64,000 nucleotides of DNA from Amycolatopsis palatopharyngis (GCF_003385185.1 NZ_PQHZ01000001.1:124001-188000); one strand, 5' to 3'. Counted from the stretch's first letter, positions 17,261 to 26,838 are shown. A program made the numbers and translations. The notes: a model not told the origin generated them from the sequence alone.

Positions 17261-18715
17261 TCAGGACACCTCCGAGGTCTCGCGGACCCGGTCACCCTCC
17301 CAGCACTGCACGCCCTCGACATCGGGCAGCCGGTCACGCGTGAACACCGGGTCGAGACCCTGCTTGCGCTGCTCCTGGTAGTCCTTCAGCAGGCGTATCG
17401 CGAGTGCGCCCAGCGGGGCGATCGCGATCAGGTTGACCATCGCCATCACTCCCATGGTCACGTCGGCCACGCTCCAGACCACGTCGAGCGAAGCCACCGC
17501 ACCGAGGAACAGCATCCCGATGATCACCAGACGAAGCACCGTGAGCGCTGTCCGGCTCTCGGTCAGGAAAGCCAGGTTCGACTCGCTGTAGTAGAAGTTG
17601 CCGAGCACCGAGGTGAACGCCAGCAGAAAGATGATCACCGTGAGCAGGTGCAGCGCCCATGTCCCCAGGTTGGCCTCCAGCGCGTTCTGGGTGAGCTGGG
17701 CACCGACCTCCTCGCCGTAGGTCGGGTTGGAGACCAAGATGATGAACGCGGTGATCGAGCAGACGAACAGCGTGTCGAAGTAGATGCCGAAGGTCTGCGC
17801 CAGCCCCTGCTTCACCGGATGACTCACGGCCGCGGTCGCACCGGCGTTGGGCGCCGACCCCATCCCGGCCTCGTTGGAGAACAGTCCGCGGCGCACACCC
17901 ATCATGATCGCGGCGCCGACCCCTGCCGCACCGATCTCCCGGATACCGAACGCCGCGCCGACGATATCGCCGAACACGGTCGGCACCTGCTCGATGTTCA
18001 GCACGACGACGACAGTTCCGAGGATCAGGTAGATCAGTGCCATGAACGGGACGGTCATCTGCGCGACGTGCGCGATCCGCCGCACTCCCCCGAAGATCAC
18101 GACGGCGACCAGCGCGACCAGTGCGCTACCGACAACCGGTGCCAGCCAACCGGCCGCGTCCTGTCCGGTCGCCGTGCTCACCGAGTTCGAGATCGCGGCG
18201 ACGATGCTGTTGGACTGCACCATGACGAACGCGAAGCCGAAGGTAAAGATGATCACCACCGCGAACACAACGCCCATCCAGCGCGCCCGCAGCCCGTGCT
18301 GCATGTAGTAGGCGGGGCCGCCGCGGTAGCCGGTGGAATGCCGGACCTTGAACAGCTGGGCCAGCGTGGACTCCACGAACGCCGCCGAACCCATGATCAG
18401 ACCCATCAGCCACATCCAGAACACCGCGCCGGGACCGCCGAGGGCGATGGCGATCGCGACGCCCGCGATGTTGCCGGTTCCCACCCTGGCCGCCGCCGAG
18501 ATCGAGAACGCCTGGAAAGCCGAGATCGCCTTCTTCCCGTCCGGCGCGCGCTCCGGAGCGCTGCGCAGGTCGCGGAGCATATCGGGCAGCAGCCTGAGCT
18601 GAACCGCCTTGGAACGCACCGTGAAGTAGATGCCGACCAGCGCGAGTAGCGGGATGACCAGGTAGGTCCAGAAGACGTCGTTAACGGCCCCGATGGCCTC
18701 GTTCAGGGCGTCCAT
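17261..18715 (-). CDS. Alanine/glycine:cation symporter family (AGCS) transporter
   Basis: 484 residues with about eleven membrane spans. The AGCS signature 'FSISAAARVGTGNIAGVAIAIALGGPGAVFWMW' is in the first third, and 'GLFSNEAGMGSAPNAGATAA' in the middle. Members import alanine, glycine or related amino acids with Na+ or H+. AAGGAG precedes ATG 18715. It appears monocistronic. A second AGCS gene at 40132, in the hydroxyproline operon, differs markedly, so this one probably serves a different amino acid. Confidence 0.93.
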   Translation of the reverse strand: MDALNEAIGAVNDVFWTYLVIPLLALVGIYFTVRSKAVQLRLLPDMLRDLRSAPERAPDGKKAISAFQAFSISAAARVGTGNIAGVAIAIALGGPGAVFWMWLMGLIMGSAAFVESTLAQLFKVRHSTGYRGGPAYYMQHGLRARWMGVVFAVVIIFTFGFAFVMVQSNSIVAAISNSVSTATGQDAAGWLAPVVGSALVALVAVVIFGGVRRIAHVAQMTVPFMALIYLILGTVVVVLNIEQVPTVFGDIVGAAFGIREIGAAGVGAAIMMGVRRGLFSNEAGMGSAPNAGATAAVSHPVKQGLAQTFGIYFDTLFVCSITAFIILVSNPTYGEEVGAQLTQNALEANLGTWALHLLTVIIFLLAFTSVLGNFYYSESNLAFLTESRTALTVLRLVIIGMLFLGAVASLDVVWSVADVTMGVMAMVNLIAIAPLGALAIRLLKDYQEQRKQGLDPVFTRDRLPDVEGVQCWEGDRVRETSEVS

Positions 18716-18853
18716 GCCTCACTCCTTCGTCGAGTCGGTCTGCCGAACCGGCGGTTATCCTGTCAGGCAGGGTCGAACGAACGAAGGTCAGGGCGGCTAC
18801 TGCGTGTCACGAGGCCCTGCTGGTGCAGATTGGCGCACCCGCCGATCGGGTGA

Positions 18854-20362
18854 TCAGCGCTCCACGGCGACGGTCTCGCCCTGGCCTCGATCTCCACCGG
18901 CCCGCTGGTCCTCGCCGGCGTCCTCGCCAGTCGCGCCGGATCCGCCTTCTCCGCGGACCAGCAGCAGCGCGACCGGCACGATCGCCAGAGAGATCGCCGC
19001 CCCGACGACGAACGCCAGGCGCATCCCGCTCAACTGGGCCGGAGCGGCGGCGACGCCGTCGGCGACCAGCTGGCCGGAGCGCGCGGACATCACGGTTACC
19101 ACCAGCGCCGTACCGAAGGCCGCCGAGAGCTGCTGCAACGTCCCCAGCATCGAGCTTCCGTGCGAGTACAGGTGCTGCGGGAGCGCGCCCATACCCAGCG
19201 TGAAGACCGGGGTGAACGTCGCGGCGAGACTCACCATGAGCAGTACATACAGTCCCAGCACCTGCCAGTAGGGCATGATCATCGAGACCTGGGTGAATCC
19301 GGCCAGGGCCAGCACCACGCCGATGGAGCCGGGAAGCACCAGCGGCCTGCTGCCGAACCGGTCGAACAACTTCCCGACGGTCGGTCCCAGCAGGCCCATG
19401 GCCAAGCCGCCCGGCATGACCAGCAGGCCCGTCTCGAGCGCGCTGAGCCCGCGCAGGTTCTGCAGGTAGAGGGGAAGCAGGATCATCGACCCGAGCATCG
19501 CCATGAACGCGATCGCCATGAGAACCAGGGCAAGGGCGTATGTGCGCTGGCTCAGGGTGCGCAGATCCATCAGCGGCACTCCGTCGCGTTGCAGCGAGAT
19601 CTGGCGAACCGCGAACACGGCGATCGCCGCGAGTCCGGCGACGACGATGGCGATTCCGGCCCCGACGCTGCCGTCGGCCTCGCCGAACCGGCTCAGGCCG
19701 AACACCAGGCCGCCGAAGCCGAGCGCGGCCGTGCAGACGCTGATCCAGTCGATGGAACTCACCTGCGGCTCACTGATGTTGTCCAGCTTGCGGAACCCGA
19801 ACCAGCCCACCACGGCCGCGATCGGCAGGACGACCAGGAACAGCAGACGCCAGGAGCCGAACTGCAGGATCAGTCCGGACACGGTGGGCCCGAGCGCGGG
19901 GGCCACGGAGATCGCCAGTGTGACGTTACCCATCACCCTGCCGCGATCGTGCTGGGGCACGACGATCATCAACGTGGTCATCAGCAGCGGCATCATCACG
20001 GCCGTGCCCGCGGCCTGCACGATCCGGCCCAGCAGCAACACTTCGAAGAAGGGTGCGACCGCGGACAGCAGAGTGCCTGCGAGGAAGACCCCCATCGCGG
20101 TCGCGTAGGCCTGGCGCGTGGTGACCCGCTGCAGGAACCAGCCGGTGATCGGAATGACAGCGGCCATCGTCAGCATGAACGCGGTGGAGACCCACTGCGC
20201 CGACTGCTCTGTGACATTCAGGGAGCCCATCAACCGAGGAATCGCGTTGATCATGATGGTCTCGTTGAGGATCACCACGAATGTGGCCAGTACCAGCAGC
20301 CGCACCACGACGGGTGTACGGCCCGCCCGCGCGGCCGGTCTTTCCTGGACCACATCTGACAT
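18854..20362 (-). CDS. DHA2-family MFS multidrug exporter
   Basis: 502 residues with about fourteen hydrophobic segments, the DHA2 (EmrB/QacA) number. Motif A-like 'GWFLQRVTTRQAYATAMGVFLAGTLL' follows helix 2, and 'PLLMTTLMIVVPQHDRGRVMGNVTLAISVAPALGPTVSGLIL' contains the antiporter motif C region. It would export drugs with proton influx. There is no adjacent TetR or MarR gene. Its upstream region (20363-20645) holds two CTTTCCCGGGAAAG palindromes nearer to the next gene. Confidence 0.93.
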   Translation of the reverse strand: MSDVVQERPAARAGRTPVVVRLLVLATFVVILNETIMINAIPRLMGSLNVTEQSAQWVSTAFMLTMAAVIPITGWFLQRVTTRQAYATAMGVFLAGTLLSAVAPFFEVLLLGRIVQAAGTAVMMPLLMTTLMIVVPQHDRGRVMGNVTLAISVAPALGPTVSGLILQFGSWRLLFLVVLPIAAVVGWFGFRKLDNISEPQVSSIDWISVCTAALGFGGLVFGLSRFGEADGSVGAGIAIVVAGLAAIAVFAVRQISLQRDGVPLMDLRTLSQRTYALALVLMAIAFMAMLGSMILLPLYLQNLRGLSALETGLLVMPGGLAMGLLGPTVGKLFDRFGSRPLVLPGSIGVVLALAGFTQVSMIMPYWQVLGLYVLLMVSLAATFTPVFTLGMGALPQHLYSHGSSMLGTLQQLSAAFGTALVVTVMSARSGQLVADGVAAAPAQLSGMRLAFVVGAAISLAIVPVALLLVRGEGGSGATGEDAGEDQRAGGDRGQGETVAVER

Positions 20363-20582
20363 AACAGCACCTCGCTGGGGTTAGTTGGGCACAGCCGCCG
20401 CACAGCAAGGCCGCCGGGACTGACCGGTTGTGTCACCGGTACAGACCGGCACGCTTGACAGAACTCATCGGTGGTCCCGAGTGTTCCGCATCATCACCCG
20501 GATCTCATCCGAATTTTCGCCAACTCGTGTCTGGCGGGGCAGCGCGGATGCCTGATCGCCGAACTCGGCTCGCCCCACCCAT

Positions 20583-20639
20583 CGCACTTTCCCGGGAAAG
20601 TGCGGTTCGGGGGATGGCGCTTTCCCGGGAAAGTGCGGC
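20583..20639. repeat. Two tandem palindromes with core CTTTCCCGGGAAAG
   Basis: A perfect 22-bp palindrome (20583-20604; half CGCACTTTCCC) is followed 12 bases later by a second near-perfect copy (core 20620-20633, flanked by GCG and TGCGG). They sit in the 283-base gap between the MFS start and the end of the nuclease-family gene, just past the latter's stop. They may form a double hairpin terminator or be copies of a dispersed repeat. The rest of this gap shows no gene. Confidence 0.7.
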
Positions 20640-20645
20640 GGGCGC

Positions 20646-21182
20646 CTACTCGGGTGGGTTGTCGTCGAAGTCCTCAGGCGTGATGTTCTCGAGCCGCTCA
20701 CGGAACGTGGCGATCTCCTGGTCCTGAGAAGGTCCCAGTGCTGTCGGCCCCAGGCCGCCTGAATCACTGTCGGCCGCGAAATTGACCTCGACGGACGCCG
20801 CGTCGAAGACAGTTTCGTGCACCTCGATCGGCACGCTCGCACGAATTCCGACAGCTACGGCATCACTGGGCCGCGCCGAAACCCGCACGCTCCCGTCGAG
20901 GATCAGATCGGCAAGGAACACTCCCTCGTCGAGCGCGATCACCTGCACCCGCTGGACCTGTCGCCCCAACGCTTCGACCACGTGACCAATCAGTTCGATC
21001 GAGTCCGGCCGGGCATGTTCGACATGCTCGTGGGCAGCGACCAAGGCGTTCGCCTCCGGTACGCCGATCGAGATCGCCAGCCACCGCTGTTCACCGACGG
21101 TCTCCCGGAGCAACAGCACCGGCGCCTCGTCCGCCGGTAGGACAGCAACACCTTCCACCCGCACTGGAATCACACCACTCAC
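20646..21182 (-). CDS. Bifunctional-nuclease-family protein (BFN domain)
   Basis: 178 residues. Residues 1-130 are a BFN domain ('VLLLRETVGEQRWLAISIGVPEANALVAAHEHV' and 'RPSDAVAVGIRASVPIEVHE'), the DUF151 fold found in plant bifunctional nucleases and widely conserved in actinobacteria, where it is usually near a MerR gene. Its activity in bacteria is not established. The tail (about 135-178) is acidic and probably disordered. The likely start is GTG 21182. Confidence 0.88.
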   Translation of the reverse strand: MSGVIPVRVEGVAVLPADEAPVLLLRETVGEQRWLAISIGVPEANALVAAHEHVEHARPDSIELIGHVVEALGRQVQRVQVIALDEGVFLADLILDGSVRVSARPSDAVAVGIRASVPIEVHETVFDAASVEVNFAADSDSGGLGPTALGPSQDQEIATFRERLENITPEDFDDNPPE

Positions 21183-21314
21183 CCGCTCTCGTCATCACCC
21201 GCTCCCCTGCGGAGTACCCCGTCGTCAGCAAAATCGACCATCTCGGTCGACCGGCGAGGCCCGGCCGAGTATCCGCGGAGGTTGCCAGGCACCCAGCGAC
21301 TCACCGTAGGGCCG

Positions 21315-21737
21315 TCACGTGCCCTCCGCAGTGATGCGGCCGGGCAGCCGCAGCACCGCCCAGACCGCGAAGCCGAAGACGGCCAGCCCGCAGGCGATGT
21401 CCACCAGGACGTGGGTCTGCCGCCACCAGACCATTTCGGTGGCCCCAGGCACGAGGTAATGCCCGATGCCGACCAGGCCGCTCAAGGAGTAGCCGGTCAG
21501 TGCCACGCAGGCGATCGTGATCCGTCCGCGAAACCACAACCACAATCCGGCCGCGCCCGATGCGGTGAACACGAACCAGCTTGCCGCGACCAACCCAGCC
21601 GACGGCGCCGGAAGGTCGTCGCCGGGGCCGGGCTGTGGATACTCCGCGTAGTTGACGTAGTTGTCCACGTAATGCACCACCGACACCACAAAGGTGACGG
21701 CGAGCAACCAAAGCAGTGTCCGAGTCGTTTTCGACAT
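21315..21737 (-). CDS. Small integral membrane protein, function unknown
   Basis: 140 residues with four predicted membrane helices ('LLWLLAVTFVVSVVHYV', 'AASWFVFTASGAAGLWLWF', 'ACVALTGYSLSGLVGIGHYLV', 'ILVDIACGLAVFGFAVWAVL'-like). No catalytic motif is visible. His and Trp residues lie near helix ends ('GIGHYLVPGATEMVWWRQTH'). It follows the amidohydrolase by 18 bases on the same strand, so the two may be co-expressed. Confidence 0.75.
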   Translation of the reverse strand: MSKTTRTLLWLLAVTFVVSVVHYVDNYVNYAEYPQPGPGDDLPAPSAGLVAASWFVFTASGAAGLWLWFRGRITIACVALTGYSLSGLVGIGHYLVPGATEMVWWRQTHVLVDIACGLAVFGFAVWAVLRLPGRITAEGT

Positions 21738-21755
21738 GAAGCAGACGCTAGCCGG

Positions 21756-22973
21756 TCAACCGATCAGGTCGAGGCCGTCCGCGACAACCCTGCCTCCGTA
21801 AAGCACCGTCCGGTCCGCAGGGCGGTCCATCACAGCGGCCGTGACGGCCTCCTCGCCGACGAGCAACAGATCCGCGGGATCGCCCTTCGAGACTCCGGGA
21901 CGGTCCTCGATGCTCCTCAGTCGTGGTGTCCCACTGGTGATCGAGCGGCCGCCGATCGTCGCGACCGCGACGGCGTGCTCGACAAGCTGGTCAGGGCGGT
22001 AACCCTGGGTGAAGGCCAGCTGCCAGGTCCGGTCGAGCATGTCACCGTTGCCGTAGGGCGACCAGTAGTCACGCTGACCGTCCTGTCCAAGCCCGACCCG
22101 GATGCCGTGCTCCACCAGGCGCGCCAGCGGCAGGGGCGGCGCGCTGCCGGGAGCGACCGTGGACAGGGCGATGTCGGCGCGGGCCAGGTCATCCAGTATC
22201 CCGGGCAGCCCGGCGTCCTGACCGAACAGGCCGTAGCCGTGGGAGATGAGCACCTTGCCCTGCATGCCGAGCGCCTCCGTGCGCTCCACGATGAGGGAGG
22301 CCGAGAAGCGGGCCAGCTCCCCTGGCTCGTGCAGGTGGATGTCCACCGGCACGCCATGACGTTCGGCCAGCCCGAAGACGATGTCGAGGTGCCGGGCCGG
22401 ATCCCTGTCGAGCTGGCACGGGTCGATCCCGCCGACCACGTCCGCTCCTTCCCGCAGCGCCTGCTCGAGCACCTTCGCCGAACCGTCCTCACGCAGCAGT
22501 CCCGCTTGGGGGAACGCCACCACCTGCACCCGCACCCGGTCCTGATGTGCCTCTCTTGCCGCGAGCACGGCCTCCAACCGCTCCAGTCCACAGTCGACAT
22601 CGACCTGGGCGAAGCTGCGTACGCTGCCGGCTCCATGGGCGACCATCCGGCCGAGGAGGGAGGTGGTGCGCTCGATGATCGGGACCTCGGCCCCGCGCCA
22701 GTTGACGCGATCGTTCATCATCATCTGCCATACCCCGGGCCCACCTGTATGCGCCCGGAACGGCAGGCCGACCCGATTGGAGTCCAGGTGGCAGTGGGTG
22801 TCGGTGAGACTGGGCAGCAACAATCTGCCACGACCGTCCAACACCTCCGGCCCGTCCGCGAGCACCGCAGGCGGGTCGTGCGGGCGCAGATCGACGATTC
22901 GGCCGTCCTCGATCCGGACGTCGGTGAGGGCGTGACCCCACGGCCGGCAGCGCCGGATCCACTGCACTGACAT
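21756..22973 (-). CDS. Amidohydrolase-superfamily deaminase (cytosine-deaminase-like)
   Basis: 405 residues. Metal-binding motif 'DTHCHLDSNRVG' (HxH, about 58-69), 'VDIHLHEPGE' (HxH) and 'GLGQDGQRDYWSPYGNGDML' (conserved Asp) match the cytosine deaminase/CodA-like branch of the amidohydrolases. The reaction is hydrolytic deamination of a cyclic amine or imine, substrate uncertain. It lacks the adjacent CodB permease usual for cytosine use. ATG 22973. Confidence 0.85.
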   Translation of the reverse strand: MSVQWIRRCRPWGHALTDVRIEDGRIVDLRPHDPPAVLADGPEVLDGRGRLLLPSLTDTHCHLDSNRVGLPFRAHTGGPGVWQMMMNDRVNWRGAEVPIIERTTSLLGRMVAHGAGSVRSFAQVDVDCGLERLEAVLAAREAHQDRVRVQVVAFPQAGLLREDGSAKVLEQALREGADVVGGIDPCQLDRDPARHLDIVFGLAERHGVPVDIHLHEPGELARFSASLIVERTEALGMQGKVLISHGYGLFGQDAGLPGILDDLARADIALSTVAPGSAPPLPLARLVEHGIRVGLGQDGQRDYWSPYGNGDMLDRTWQLAFTQGYRPDQLVEHAVAVATIGGRSITSGTPRLRSIEDRPGVSKGDPADLLLVGEEAVTAAVMDRPADRTVLYGGRVVADGLDLIG

Positions 22974-23030
22974 GTGTTACTCCTGTATCTGGCCGACGGA
23001 TCGGGTGGAAAGTGCCCAAATCCGAGTGTT

Positions 23031-23696
23031 CTAGTCGTGGGAGTCCACGGTCGTGGGAGGTTGTCGCCGCGCGGCGTCGCGAAAGAGCCAGGCAGAACCG
23101 ATGAACAATGCGACGAAGAAGCCGTTCAGCCCGAGGATCTCGAACACGGAACTCACCGGGGACTGGTGTTTTCCGGCGATCAACGCGATCACGGCGACCA
23201 CTGCCTGAGCGACGGCGGTCGCCAACAGGGCGCGCGCCATTCCGTGCGGGCGAAAACGTGCGATGACGGCACCGATGATGCCGACCGCGAGCACCCCGCC
23301 GTACATCAAGTCGGCCCGGTCGCCTTCCCTGCCGATGACACCGACGGCACCGATCGCCCAGACGAGGACGAACGCTGTCACGACCGCGATCCCGGCGGCG
23401 GATCGATAGGCGTTCTTGTGCTTCGTCATCGCTGCCTCCGGTCCTGCGGGATGAGCACTCGTCGTCTTGTGGCTCCCGCGCCACGAGGCGTCAGCGGCGA
23501 GACCACAGACCATCCGGGACAAGATGCCGAGGGCAATGCGCCGGTCGCCGCTCCCGACGGCCCGCTCGTGTGCGATGTGGTCGTGGAGGTCGGCGTCGAT
23601 CTCGTTGATCCGGCGATCAGCGATCCGCGTGGGTAGGCCTCGTGTGTAGAACCGCACCCAAGCGGCCACCAACTCAGCCGTGCGTTCCGGTGTCAT
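23031..23696 (-). CDS. Permease-prefix-domain membrane protein, PadR-linked
   Basis: 221 residues. The first 75 ('MTPERTAELVAAWVRFYTRGLPTRIADRRINEIDADLHDHIAHERAVG') are a permease prefix domain, a helical soluble module that usually precedes ABC permeases or small membrane proteins and is coupled to PadR. Four hydrophobic segments follow (about 100-205). The start ATG overlaps the PadR stop by four bases, so translation is coupled. Function unknown; PadR partners of this kind often act in envelope stress or drug response. Confidence 0.82.
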   Translation of the reverse strand: MTPERTAELVAAWVRFYTRGLPTRIADRRINEIDADLHDHIAHERAVGSGDRRIALGILSRMVCGLAADASWRGSHKTTSAHPAGPEAAMTKHKNAYRSAAGIAVVTAFVLVWAIGAVGVIGREGDRADLMYGGVLAVGIIGAVIARFRPHGMARALLATAVAQAVVAVIALIAGKHQSPVSSVFEILGLNGFFVALFIGSAWLFRDAARRQPPTTVDSHD

Positions 23697-24055
23697 GTCG
23701 GCTCCGCGACGGTGCGCGGGAAGTGTCCTGCGGCTCGGCCCGCGCTGTCGGCCGCGGCCCGCCGGGCGACATGGGCCCCGTGCCCGGTGAGCTCGTACAG
23801 CCTGCGGCGGGGGCGTCCCTGCGCCGCTGCCGCGTCTTCCCACCGGGAGCTGAGCAGACCGAACTCCTCGAGCCGGCTCAGGGCCTTGTACAGGGTTCCG
23901 TGGCTCGTCAGCGGACGTGATCCGCTCTGCTCCCGCATCGACCGAGCGAGGCCGAATCCGTGGAAGCTCACCTCCCCCGAACGCGACATCGACAGCGCCG
24001 TCACGAGGATCTCGGCCTCGAGCGGCAGCAGGGTTCCAGGTTTACGGCGCGGCAT
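23693..24055 (-). CDS. PadR-family transcriptional regulator
   Basis: 120 residues, the short (class s2) PadR form: winged helix with 'EAEILVTALSMSRSGEVSFHGFGLARSMREQSGSRPLTSHGTLYKALSRLEEFGLLSSRWED' and wing 'GRPRRRLYELTGHG'. It probably represses its own two-gene operon through the perfect 26-bp palindrome that ends only six bases before the start codon. Confidence 0.92.
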   Translation of the reverse strand: MPRRKPGTLLPLEAEILVTALSMSRSGEVSFHGFGLARSMREQSGSRPLTSHGTLYKALSRLEEFGLLSSRWEDAAAAQGRPRRRLYELTGHGAHVARRAAADSAGRAAGHFPRTVAEPT

Positions 24056-24061
24056 CGCCGG

Positions 24062-24087
24062 AACAATAGGAAGATATCTTCCTATTG
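24062..24087 (-). promoter_or_regulatory. Perfect 26-bp palindrome, PadR operator candidate
   Basis: Half-site ACAATAGGAAGAT (24062-24074) is followed directly by its complement (24075-24087). The site is AT-rich against a GC-rich background and fills the gap between the BASS transporter stop (24088) and the PadR start (24055). A GGAAG within it may double as the ribosome site. Confidence 0.75.
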
Positions 24088-25005
24088 TCAATCGGCCTCC
24101 GTTGCCCGCGGCTGCCCGGAAACCACCTCGCCCGCGGTGGCGGCCCGCCGCCTCCGGCGTCCGTACAGCACGACCCCTGCGGCGGAGACGTACATCAGTA
24201 CCCCGTAGACGGCAGACGGCACCGCCAAGGCCTCGGATCCGATCACGTTGACCGCGATGAGGATGCCCAATGTGGCGTTCTTGATGCCCAGCTCGATCGC
24301 ACCCGCGAGACCGCTCTCGAACGAAAGCCGAGCCAGTCGCATGATCGCGTAACCGACGGCGAGCCCACCGAGGTTGAGCAGTATGGCGGCGAAACCAGCC
24401 TGCCGGAGGTAGGTCCAGATGTCCGACCCCAGCGAGATCGCGATCGCCACGACGAGGGCGGCAAGCACCACCCCGCCGAACACTGACACCGCACGCTCCA
24501 GCGAGGCGGCACGCTCGGGCCACCTCGCGCGGACCACCATGCCGATCGTCACCGGAATCAGCACGATCACCACCAGCAGGGCGATGGTCCGCAGGACAGG
24601 CACCTCGATCGGGACGTCCGAAGCGGCGGGTTTCCACCGCAGCGCGAGGTTCGCCGCGATCGGCAACGACACGATCGTGATCAGGCTGGCCAGCACGGTC
24701 AGCACGATCGAAAGCGCGACATTGCCCCGCGCCAGGTATGCGACGAGGTTCGACGTCGTGCCACCAGGGCACGCGGCGATGATCACGAGACCGACGGCCA
24801 CCGCGGCGGGCAACGACAGCAGATACGCGATCAGGAACGCCAGTGCGGGCATCACCAAGATCTGGCCGGCCGTACCGACGATGACTCCGCGCGGGTCCCT
24901 GGCCTCACGGGCGAAGTCCTTCGACGTGAGCGTCAGCCCGATGCCGATCATGATGAGGAACAGGGCGACCGGCAGACCGACCTCGACAAGCACGTTCTGC
25001 TCCAC
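24088..25005 (-). CDS. Bile acid:sodium symporter family (BASS) transporter
   Basis: 305 residues, nine to ten hydrophobic helices. 'AACPGGTTSNLVAYLARGNVALSI' is the family sodium-site signature (crossover helix), and 'ELGIKNATLGILIAV' the second. Bacterial relatives carry bile acids, pantoate, pyruvate or other organic anions. The start is GTG 25005 behind AAGGAG. It lies 55 bases downstream of the PucR gene, so it may be regulated with it. Confidence 0.9.
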   Translation of the reverse strand: MEQNVLVEVGLPVALFLIMIGIGLTLTSKDFAREARDPRGVIVGTAGQILVMPALAFLIAYLLSLPAAVAVGLVIIAACPGGTTSNLVAYLARGNVALSIVLTVLASLITIVSLPIAANLALRWKPAASDVPIEVPVLRTIALLVVIVLIPVTIGMVVRARWPERAASLERAVSVFGGVVLAALVVAIAISLGSDIWTYLRQAGFAAILLNLGGLAVGYAIMRLARLSFESGLAGAIELGIKNATLGILIAVNVIGSEALAVPSAVYGVLMYVSAAGVVLYGRRRRRAATAGEVVSGQPRATEAD

Positions 25006-25060
25006 GATGAGCTCCTTCGGTCACGTCGATCCACACCACGATCAGGCGGAATCGCCCCGC

Positions 25061-26641
25061 TCACCGAGGATTGTCGGGCATCGCGGTCCGGTTTGTCATG
25101 GTCGCCGGCTTTTCGATGCCGACCGCGAGGGTGATGAGCATCGCGAGGCGTTTGCGGGGGTCGTCGAGCTCGAGGGTCGCGATGTCGGTCATCTTGCGGA
25201 GACGGTAGCGAATGGTGTTGGGATGAACGCCCAGTTGCGCTGCCGCATCGGTCAGGTCCCCCTGGGTTTCGAGCCAGGCGCGCAGCGTGGGCAGGTACTG
25301 AGTGGAGTTGGCGTGATCGTGGCGGGCGAGTTCGGCGATGGGGCCGCGCGACGGGAGGCGCCCGCCTGAGGCCGCCGAGCGCAGGCGTTGGAGCAGGATC
25401 TCGTCCCAGGATTCGTCGTAGCAGACAGGTGCGCCATCGGATCGGGCCGTGTGCAGAGCGAGGCTCTCGTCGGCCTCCTGCCTGCTGGCCGACAGTTCCC
25501 CCGGCTCCGCGGTACCGCCGATACCGGCCGAGATGGCGACGTGCTGGGGCATCGCGTTCAGCATGTCGCGCAGCCAGGCATGTGCCGGTGCTGGATCGTG
25601 GTCGCAGGGCAGCAGCGTGTAGACGGTATTGCCGAAAAGGGTGCTGCGACTGGGGCGCGACCAGCCGAATCCGGTCGTGGCCCTCTCGAACGCGAGCAGG
25701 ATCGCCGCGTGCCGTTCACTGTGGGCGTGTGCTTGCAGGGCGAGGACCCGCAGCCGTCTCGGAGGCAGGCCGAGTTTGCTGATGACCGCGGCCGCGTCCG
25801 GAGTGCCTTCGAGCAACTGGATGACCAATTCGGACTCGACCTGCCGCTCCAGGTCCGCGCTGACTCGGGACCGCAACAGGTGTAGCGCGACGGTATGCGC
25901 ACCATCGGCGAGGACCTGGGTCCGCACGGCGTCGAGCGGTGCGTCACAGGTGACCCATACCGAGCCCAGCAGTTCCCTGCCTGCCCGTACGGCGACGACG
26001 ACACGTCCGCGCAGTCCATGTCTCGGCGAGGCCGGAACGTACAAGGGCTCGTCCGACGCGGCGAGATGCGCGAACACGCCGCGCCTGTCGAACAGTTGCC
26101 TGACGGTGTCGGGCACCCGCCTACCCAGAATCGTGTCGAGGCGTGCGGGGTCGGCGCCATGCTGCAGGCTGGAGTACGCCATCACCCGGGAGAGCTGGTC
26201 TTCGATGGTCACCGGGCCACCGGCCGCCGCCGCGATGGTGTCGGCGAGGGCGAAAAGATCGCTTGGGCCGCGCCCGGACTCTGTCTCACGTCCTTCGAGC
26301 ACCAGTCCGTAAACGACTCCTGAAACCTGGCTCCAGGACACACTGGGATCGATGAGCACGAGAGCGATGTCGCTCTCTCGCGCAGCGGCGAGGGCCGCAC
26401 TGGTGGGCTCGGCGCTCGTTCGAGCGAGGACGACGATCGACCGCGCCGCCGACGCGAGCTCTACGGCCGAGGACACGTCCACGACGCCCACCGCGAGGAA
26501 GGCGTCTCCGATACTCGGCCCGGCTTCGGTCGGGTCGTGCATCACCACACTGCGTATTTCCTCGTCACGCGAGCGGCTCGAGCCGATCAGCCGGGCGCCG
26601 AAGCCGCCGAGGACATTGATCAACCGATCCAGTCTGACCAT
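25061..26641 (-). CDS. PucR-family transcriptional regulator
   Basis: 526 residues. The N-terminal part (1-150) resembles the purine-catabolism PucR ligand domain ('DAFLAVGVVDVSSAVELASAARSIVVLARTS'); the middle (about 290-400) is a GGDEF-like module; the C-terminal HTH_30 is clear: 'LPTLRAWLETQGDLTDAAAQLGVHPNTIRYRLRKMTDIATLELDDPRKRLAMLI'. It is divergent from the DadA-like dehydrogenase, with 197 bases between, and PucR/CdaR proteins commonly control neighbouring amino-acid or purine catabolic genes. Confidence 0.92.
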   Translation of the reverse strand: MVRLDRLINVLGGFGARLIGSSRSRDEEIRSVVMHDPTEAGPSIGDAFLAVGVVDVSSAVELASAARSIVVLARTSAEPTSAALAAARESDIALVLIDPSVSWSQVSGVVYGLVLEGRETESGRGPSDLFALADTIAAAAGGPVTIEDQLSRVMAYSSLQHGADPARLDTILGRRVPDTVRQLFDRRGVFAHLAASDEPLYVPASPRHGLRGRVVVAVRAGRELLGSVWVTCDAPLDAVRTQVLADGAHTVALHLLRSRVSADLERQVESELVIQLLEGTPDAAAVISKLGLPPRRLRVLALQAHAHSERHAAILLAFERATTGFGWSRPSRSTLFGNTVYTLLPCDHDPAPAHAWLRDMLNAMPQHVAISAGIGGTAEPGELSASRQEADESLALHTARSDGAPVCYDESWDEILLQRLRSAASGGRLPSRGPIAELARHDHANSTQYLPTLRAWLETQGDLTDAAAQLGVHPNTIRYRLRKMTDIATLELDDPRKRLAMLITLAVGIEKPATMTNRTAMPDNPR

Positions 26642-26838
26642 TGCTCGATCCGGTTCCTCACCGTGGGGAAAGCGCTGGTGCCGACGGCCCGATCACCATC
26701 GCACCTTCCATGATGCTGCCCTCTGGCTGAAACCGACAATCCGGGGGCCTGCATTTGTTCGTTTTCGACAACAGGTGCGGGCCCCGGCTCAGCGATGCTC
26801 GGCACGTAGCACGTTTCGATGAGCTCGTGGAGGTACGC

